In this document: piece after piece, positions 51,893 through 64,000 of the stretch
Layout: every line of letters begins with the position of its first letter
Numbering within the stretch: the stretch's first letter is position 1
NCBI RefSeq assembly: GCF_004027225.2
Contig: NC_044296.2
Location: forward strand, 3,516,796-3,580,795
Source of the DNA: Strigops habroptila
Lineage: Eukaryota > Chordata > Aves > Psittaciformes > Psittacidae
Direction: 5' to 3'
Length of the DNA: 64,000 nt
Notes under the pieces: model-generated
Told to the model about the DNA's origin: nothing
What the model saw: only the letters and a program-made list of their open reading frames with translations
Databases searched by the model: none
Program-made: the position numbers and the translations under genes

Positions 51893-52510
51893 ATCCCAGA
51901 ACCATCAGGGTGGAAGGGACCTCTGGAGATCATCCAGTCCAACCCCTGCCAAGGCAGGTCACGCAGGAACGTGTCCATTGGTGGGGTGTGAATGTCTCCA
52001 GAGAGGGAGACTCCACAACCCCCCTGGGCAGCCTGTGCCAGGGCTCTGACACCCTCGATGGAAAGAAGTTCTTCCTCATGTCGAGGTGAAACTTGTGTTT
52101 TAGTTTCTGGCCGTTGCTCCTCATCCTGTCACTGGGCACCACTGAGAAGAGTCTGGCACCATCCTCCTGGCACCCGCCTTTGAGCTATTGATCTGCATTG
52201 ATGAGATCCCCTCAGTCTGCTCTTCTCTGACTAACCAGGCCCAGCTCCTGCAACCTCTCCTCATCAGAGAGATGCTCCAGACCCCTGAGCATCTCTGTGG
52301 CCTCTGCTGGACCCTCTCCAGCAGCTCCTTGTCTCCTGTCCTGAGGAGCCCAGCACTGGACACAGTGCTCCAGATGTGGCCTCACCAGGGTCGGTAGAGA
52401 GGGAGGAATCACCTCCCTCGACCACACTCCTCCCGATACACCCCAGGATACTCTTGTCCCTCCTGGCCACACGGGCCGGCTCACGGGCAACTTATCACCC
52501 ACCAACACTG
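51893..52510 (-). repeat. CR1 LINE 3' fragment, divergent subfamily
   Basis: Begins 'agatcccagaaccatcagg' and 'tggaagggacctctggagat', and runs through the ORF2 C-terminal region ('ctccagatgtggcctcacca') to about 'cacgggcaacttatcaccc'. It uses the 'ctctggagatcatccagtcc' end, so it belongs to a different subfamily from its neighbour at 51,246. It stops about 170 bp before the EBI3 3' end. Confidence 0.92.
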
Positions 52511-52684
52511 CACTGCAGGGACCAGTCCAGGCTGTAGGGACCAGCTGAGGCGATGGGGCTGAGCCCTCCCCTGCACCATGGCCAGCCCTGGCCTGGTCCC
52601 TCCAGCTTCTGAGCAGCAAAGGGACCATCCCCAGGGGTGGCTCAGCCGCTCCATGGAGAACATCACAAAAGCAGGCTGGGGATC

Positions 52685-52972
52685 AGAGCTTCAGGTGTGT
52701 TTTATTGCCTGGTTCTGGCACGTCCCTTCAGTTTTACAGATGTTATTGTTCAGTTTCTGGTACTTGCAGGCCAGGGCTGAGACGCTGTTAGTAACAACCA
52801 CACTTTGTGCTTCCTTTGGACCTGAGGGAAACTGAGACAAATAAAACATCAAATAAAGCAGGAACCCCCAAACTGGTGGCTCCACGCTGCTGGGGACATG
52901 GGGACAGAGCACGGCGTGGGGTCCCTGGTGGGACAAGGGATGGGGACGGGGATGCTGGCCCTGTCCTGCCTG
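52685..52972 (-). other. EBI3 3' UTR and poly(A) signal
   Basis: After the TGA at 52,973-52,975 the minus strand runs about 290 bp to AATAAA (plus-strand TTTATT at 52,701-52,706), with a T/G-rich stretch beyond it. Cleavage is inferred near 52,685. The AATAAA hexamers near 52,845-52,858 are on the plus strand and do not belong to this gene. Confidence 0.7.
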
Positions 52973-55175
52973 TCACGGTTCCATCCAGGGCATCCCCGAG
53001 GCAGACGCGCTCCAGGCACTGAGCTCCCCGGAGTCGGTGAAGTCCTTGGCAGCCACTTGGACACGGAGCAGGGCACCGGGGCGCAGGCCCGACAGCGTGT
53101 GGGATGTCTGCTCATAGGGACCGACCTGGGGGTACAGCGGTGTGAGGGGCACCCCGGGGCCAGGGCACGGCCTTGCTCAGGGGGGCAGCCCTCAGCTGTG
53201 CCTCAGTTTCCCCATCTGGGAGCCCTGGGATGGGCAGTACCGTGCTGGGGGCAGAGCCGTCCTCCTGCGCATAGCGGATGTGATACTTCAGTGGGAAGTA
53301 CTCCAGGAAGGGCCAGGACCCTGGTGGGCTCCACTCCAGCAGCAGCTTCTTGGTCTCCCCAGGGATGGGTGAGACCCGCAGGTCCTCGGGGGGATCTGGC
53401 TTTACTAATGAAGCAGGGAGATAATGAAGGGGTGAGGTGCTGGCTGAGAGGTCCGGCATGGGGGTGCTGAGTCCATCAGCCCCATTGGCTGAGCTGTGAA
53501 ATCATAGAATCATAAAATCATGGAATGGTTTGGGTTGGAAGGGACCTTAAAGCTCCTCCAGTTCCAACCCCCTGCCACGGGCAGGGACACCTTCCACTAG
53601 AGCAGGTTGCTCCAAGCCCCTGTGTCCAACCTGGCCTTGAACACTGCCAGGGATGGGGCATCTCCAATCCAGGCTGTGGAAGTGACCTGAGACCCAGCAA
53701 ATCATTGCACTGATGTTTCCTTATCGCAAGTAAAGGAGCAAACCAGAGGGAAAAGGCCCAAAGGAAGCCGCAGGGCTGGGTTAGACCCAGGCACGGTGCT
53801 CAGAGGTGGAGGGTTAAGCGCAAGGGTCTGCTCCCAGCAGCACTCACTGATGTTCTCCAGGAGGAAGGGCAGGCTGGTGAAGGCAGCACCCAGGGGGTTC
53901 ACGACCGTCACGTTCACCACATAGGGGATGAGGGAGAAAACCTGCACGTTCCCAAAGGAGCAGCTCCGCGGCCCTGTGCGGACACACTCGCCCATCTCTG
54001 TGTCCCCCTCGGTGCCGTGCCTGGGGGGCAAAAGGATGGGGAGCTGGGTGAGGGCTGGGCTGCCCTGCCTGCGGCCCCACGTACAACACAAGCTACGGGG
54101 GGGGCTTATCCAGTGCTCGGAGCCCCACACTGACCTGTACGTGGCCACGAAGTCGGTGTCAAGCAGTGGCTCAGGGGCCAGGACCCAGGAGCAGTTCACT
54201 GCCTGCGGGTAGCTGATGGCCCAGCACTGGAGGGCAGGCGGAGCAGGGGGGTCTGCGGCAGGGGACAGCCACAGTCACCCCACTGCCACCCTCCCCAGGG
54301 GCACAGTGGGGCCGGGGTCACTCACAGCCCAGCCGCAGGCACACGTTGGCCCAGGTCTCGCCGGTGCCGGGGTGGTGGCAGCTGTAGTGGCCCTCGTGGG
54401 CCAGGCTGGCGTTGTGCAGCACCAGCCCCGGTGCAGGATGTGTTCCCAGGACAGTGTCCCCCCGGCGCCACTCAGCCGTGTCCCCTGCTGCGGCCGGGCA
54501 CGGCAGCAGCACCTCGGAGCCCAGCGTGCTGTACTGCACCGAGCAGCGCCCTGGGGACACGGCAGTGGTCCCCATCAGGGGGTCAAGGGGACACACCACG
54601 GCGGTGGGATGGGGTGACGCTGGGTCAGGAAGGGTCTGTGCCTCCCTGGGCTCCCCAGCTCTGCTCCCAGCACCCCAGTGCCCCTCCGTCCCCACTGCCT
54701 CCAGCCTCCTTGGTCACCTCATGTCCCCAGACCCCCCGCTGTCCCTATTCCTCCACCAGCAGTCCCCCCATGTCCTCAGTGCCTCCAGTGTCCCTATGGC
54801 TCTACCCTTAGATGCCTTGTAATTGTGTCCCTATTCCCCTCAGTGCCCCCACACCTCCATCCCTGCTCCCTCCACCTCCATCCCCAGCCCTCCCAGTCTG
54901 CCCAGTGCTGTCGTCTCCAGTCCCCACAGATCCCCCCATACCTCCATCCCAGACCCCTAGTCCCTCTATTGCCAGTCCCCCAGCCCCCCATACCTCTGTC
55001 CCAGCCCTCCCACCCCCCAGGTCCCCCATACCTCTGTCCCAGCTGCCCCAGTCCCTCCATCCCCTGTCCCATGTGCCCCCATACCTCTGTCCCCATCCTC
55101 AGTGCTGCCCGTTGTGCCGTTGTAGGGCATGGTGCAGGTGGGTGCCACAAGAGCCAGCACCCAAAGCCACTTCAT
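52973..55175 (-). CDS. EBI3: EBI3, IL-27/IL-35 beta subunit (soluble cytokine receptor-like)
   Basis: EBI3 is a secreted class I cytokine-receptor-like chain that pairs with IL-27 p28 (IL-27) or IL-12 p35 (IL-35) to signal to T cells. Coding exons, 5' to 3': 55,175-55,085; 54,550-54,326; 54,252-54,135; 54,020-53,848; 53,404-53,241; 53,125-52,973. All junctions are GT-AG and keep phase, giving 307 residues. Order: hydrophobic signal peptide (MKWLWVLALVAP), an Ig-like domain (about 31-105; Cys, Trp and YSC), FN3 domain D1 with a C-x10-C-x-W motif (about 106-202), and FN3 D2 starting IIKPDPPEDL with PPGSWPF and ending in a degenerate WSxWS box (LSAWSAS). There is no membrane segment, as in human EBI3. 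The human protein (229 residues, as I recall) lacks the Ig domain. Adjacency to ANKRD24 supports orthology. Sequons occur at NGT, NAS, NCS and NVT. Confidence 0.93.
53500..53665 (-). repeat. CR1 LINE 3' end in EBI3 intron
   Basis: 'aatcatagaatcataaaatc', 'atggaatggtttgggttgg' and onward to 'cactgccagggatggggcat'. A short copy of about 165 bp lying in the intron between the D1 (53,848-54,020) and D2 (53,241-53,404) exons, in the same orientation as the gene. Confidence 0.95.
54326..54550 (-). CDS. EBI3: EBI3 exon 3, extra N-terminal Ig-like domain
   Basis: A 225-bp exon with acceptor CCCCAG before 54,550 and donor GTGAGT after 54,326. It is phase 1 at both ends, so it could be added or skipped without a frameshift. 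It encodes an Ig-fold: V-L-L-P-C for the first cysteine, AEWRRGD for the core tryptophan, and LAHEGHYSCHH for the Y-x-C of the second cysteine, ending CLRLG. The next exon continues YPPAPP. This junction closely resembles the Ig-to-D1 junction of IL-11 receptor alpha and CNTF receptor (LGYPPA). Confidence 0.88.
54690..55084. repeat. C/T-rich minisatellite-like intron sequence in EBI3
   Basis: Between the signal-peptide exon and the Ig exon, plus-strand phrases 'ccccatacctctgtccc', 'agccctcccaccccccag' and 'cagtccctccatcccc' recur irregularly. It is strongly strand-asymmetric (C/T on plus). It makes long proline-rich shadow frames on the plus strand. It could form non-B structures or vary in length between individuals. 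Confidence 0.75.
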
Positions 55176-55201
55176 TTCAAGAGCTGCCCAGTTCCAGGGA
55201 C
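55085..55201 (-). other. EBI3 exon 2 with start codon and signal peptide
   Basis: The acceptor CCCCACAG precedes 55,201. Translation starts at ATG 55,175-55,173 (context TTGAAATGA, purine at -3) and the exon ends before donor GTATGG at 55,084. The 26 bases before the ATG are 5' UTR. The encoded stretch begins with a strongly hydrophobic leader. The exact cleavage site is unclear, probably after residues 14-20. Confidence 0.85.
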
Positions 55202-55753
55202 CTGTGGGGACAGGCAGGATGGTCAGACCCCAGGGCAGGGGACAGCAGGGACACCGCAGCCACAGGGACATTGCCCTAAGGCCGGGGGTTCATCTCCAGG
55301 CCACCCCATAGTGCCGTGCCTCAGTTTCCCCTCTGGCCGTGCCGCACCCCCTGGGGACAGGGGGTGGGTTCTCCCTGCAGTGGCTGGATCTCACTGCCAG
55401 GAAAGCGGAGGGGACAGAGATGGGACCTGGGGTGTCCCATGGGGTGTCCCATGGGGACCAGCAGCCGCCCCTATGCCTGGAACTGGGATTTTGGGTCCCT
55501 CCAGACCACAACCAGGGAAGGGACCCACGCACTTGGGTGGCCCCCAGCTCCCCAGGCCCCTGGGGAGGGACTGTCCCTCACAGAGACCCCCAGACCCAGC
55601 CTGGGGGGCTGAGCTCCCCACTGTGACCAAGCCCAGCACCAAGGGATGGATCCTGCCCTTGTCACATGCCTTATCATGGCCAAGGGGCTCCCCGCGGTGC
55701 CCCCAGCCATGCGCTGTGGGGCCACCCCTATCCCCAGCCCCAGTCACACTCAC

Positions 55754-55860
55754 CGCAGCAGGACCAGGCACCCGGAGCAGAGGCTCTGGCAGCGCTGCAG
55801 CGGGAAGCCGCGGTCCCGGCCGGCCTCAGCCCACTTCCTCGCGCAGGAAACGCTGTCCCC
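55754..55860 (-). promoter_or_regulatory. EBI3 5' UTR exon and proximal promoter with ETS/PU.1-type site
   Basis: A GC-rich stretch ends in a strong donor (GTGAGT reading from 55,753) whose removal would join to the exon at 55,201. It contains GAGGAAGTG on the minus strand (55,832-55,840), a good ETS/PU.1 motif and fitting for a gene expressed in myeloid and dendritic cells. The transcription start is not defined by the sequence; I infer it near 55,850. The ANKRD24 poly(A) signal lies only about 270 bp upstream. Confidence 0.6.
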
Positions 55861-56119
55861 AGGGGGGACCCGCCGCCCAGCGTGGCCCCACAGGAGCCCC
55901 CGTGCACGGGGCTGCTGCTCCTGGGGCCCAGACCCACAGGAAAGGGGTTTGGGCTCTGGCCAAGAAAGTTTCAACCCTTCCCATTCCCCCACCCTGCTGC
56001 CTTCATTGTCACCTGCTCCCACTGGGGACATGGGGGCTGGAGGAGATGATGGCACCGGTCCCACACTGTCCCCCATAGCCCCCAGAATCCTCATCCCCCC
56101 CAGAGATGAGCTGTCCCGT

Positions 56120-56306
56120 TGGTGTGAGTATAAATACTTTATTGCTGCTGTGCTGGGGGGTGTGTGGGGCTGCAGGGGGTGCACAGGGCCCCAGGGCTGT
56201 GGGGGGGTGCGGGTACCAAGGTGCTGCCCGGAGAAGCAAAGGGGCACAGAGAGTGCTGTCATGAGCCTGTCCATGGCACTGGCTGTGCCACCATCCCCTC
56301 AGCAGC
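56120..56306 (-). other. ANKRD24 3' UTR and poly(A) signal
   Basis: After the TGA (56,307-56,309) the minus strand runs about 185 bp to AATAAA (plus-strand TTTATT at 56,138-56,143). Cleavage is inferred near 56,120. The UTR is short. Confidence 0.75.
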
Positions 56307-63996
<7,690 letters not shown>

Positions 63997-64000
63997 CCGG
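63997..64000 (-). CDS. ANKRD24: Possible end of an upstream ANKRD24 exon at window edge
   Basis: The minus strand reads CCGG|GTAAGC at the very edge, a good donor. If used, it would supply an arginine codon CGG in phase 0 before the serine of the next exon, which fits an R-S-Q-D-W-like junction in family members. Only four exon bases are in the window, so this is a guess from splice consensus and phase. Confidence 0.4.

Noticed and set aside
54678-56078. A 466-codon proline-rich open frame on the plus strand
   Set aside because: It runs antisense through the EBI3 signal exon, the C/T-rich minisatellite and the 5' UTR exon. Repeats and GC content explain its length, and no domain is visible.
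56126-56136. A TATA-like box 'gtataaatac' on the plus strand
   Set aside because: It lies in the ANKRD24 3' UTR/poly(A) region, and no plus-strand transcript start or exon follows.

Overview
This is a bird nuclear genome window. It carries more than twenty copies of CR1 LINE 3' ends in both orientations, many ending in the octamer-like ATTCTATGA tail typical of avian CR1, plus one ERVL-type LTR fragment. The two recognisable genes have clear introns and the same order as on human 19p13.3 (ANKRD24 then EBI3). The CR1 subfamilies suggest a neoavian bird; I cannot name the species.

Layout. Positions 1 to about 49,500 are gene-poor and moderately AT-rich. I find no convincing protein-coding exon there, only scattered CR1 fragments, an LTR fragment (35,571-35,715), a 42-bp minisatellite (20,917-21,365), a 34-bp perfect inverted repeat (17,751/18,012), homopolymer tracts, and some AT-rich stretches that could be regulatory. 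Between 49,500 and 52,510 there is a cluster of CR1 copies around a compact CpG island (50,560-50,840) with a perfect NRF1-type palindrome. This marks a sharp change to GC-rich, gene-dense sequence.

From 52,685 to 55,860 on the minus strand lies EBI3, the soluble cytokine-receptor-like subunit of IL-27 and IL-35. I could join six coding exons with consistent phases into a 307-residue protein. Unlike the human protein as I recall it, this one has a complete extra Ig-like domain exon before the two fibronectin-III domains. A 5' UTR exon with an ETS/PU.1-type site lies about 270 bp downstream of the ANKRD24 poly(A) signal.

From 56,120 to the right edge on the minus strand lies ANKRD24, an ankyrin-repeat and coiled-coil protein of the RAI14/UACA group. 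Eighteen coding exons join in phase to 912 residues plus the stop. The first exon(s) lie beyond the window, with one possible splice donor at the edge. One intron uses a GC donor. Two introns hold alternating purine-pyrimidine TG/CA tracts, and two hold CR1 copies.

The two genes are head-to-tail and transcribed leftwards. They do not work in one known pathway: EBI3 is an immune cytokine subunit and ANKRD24 is a cytoskeletal/membrane scaffold. I see no wholly new system. The most interesting signals are the Ig-domain-bearing EBI3, the CpG island at the edge of a gene desert, and the minisatellite that stays open in frame on both strands.
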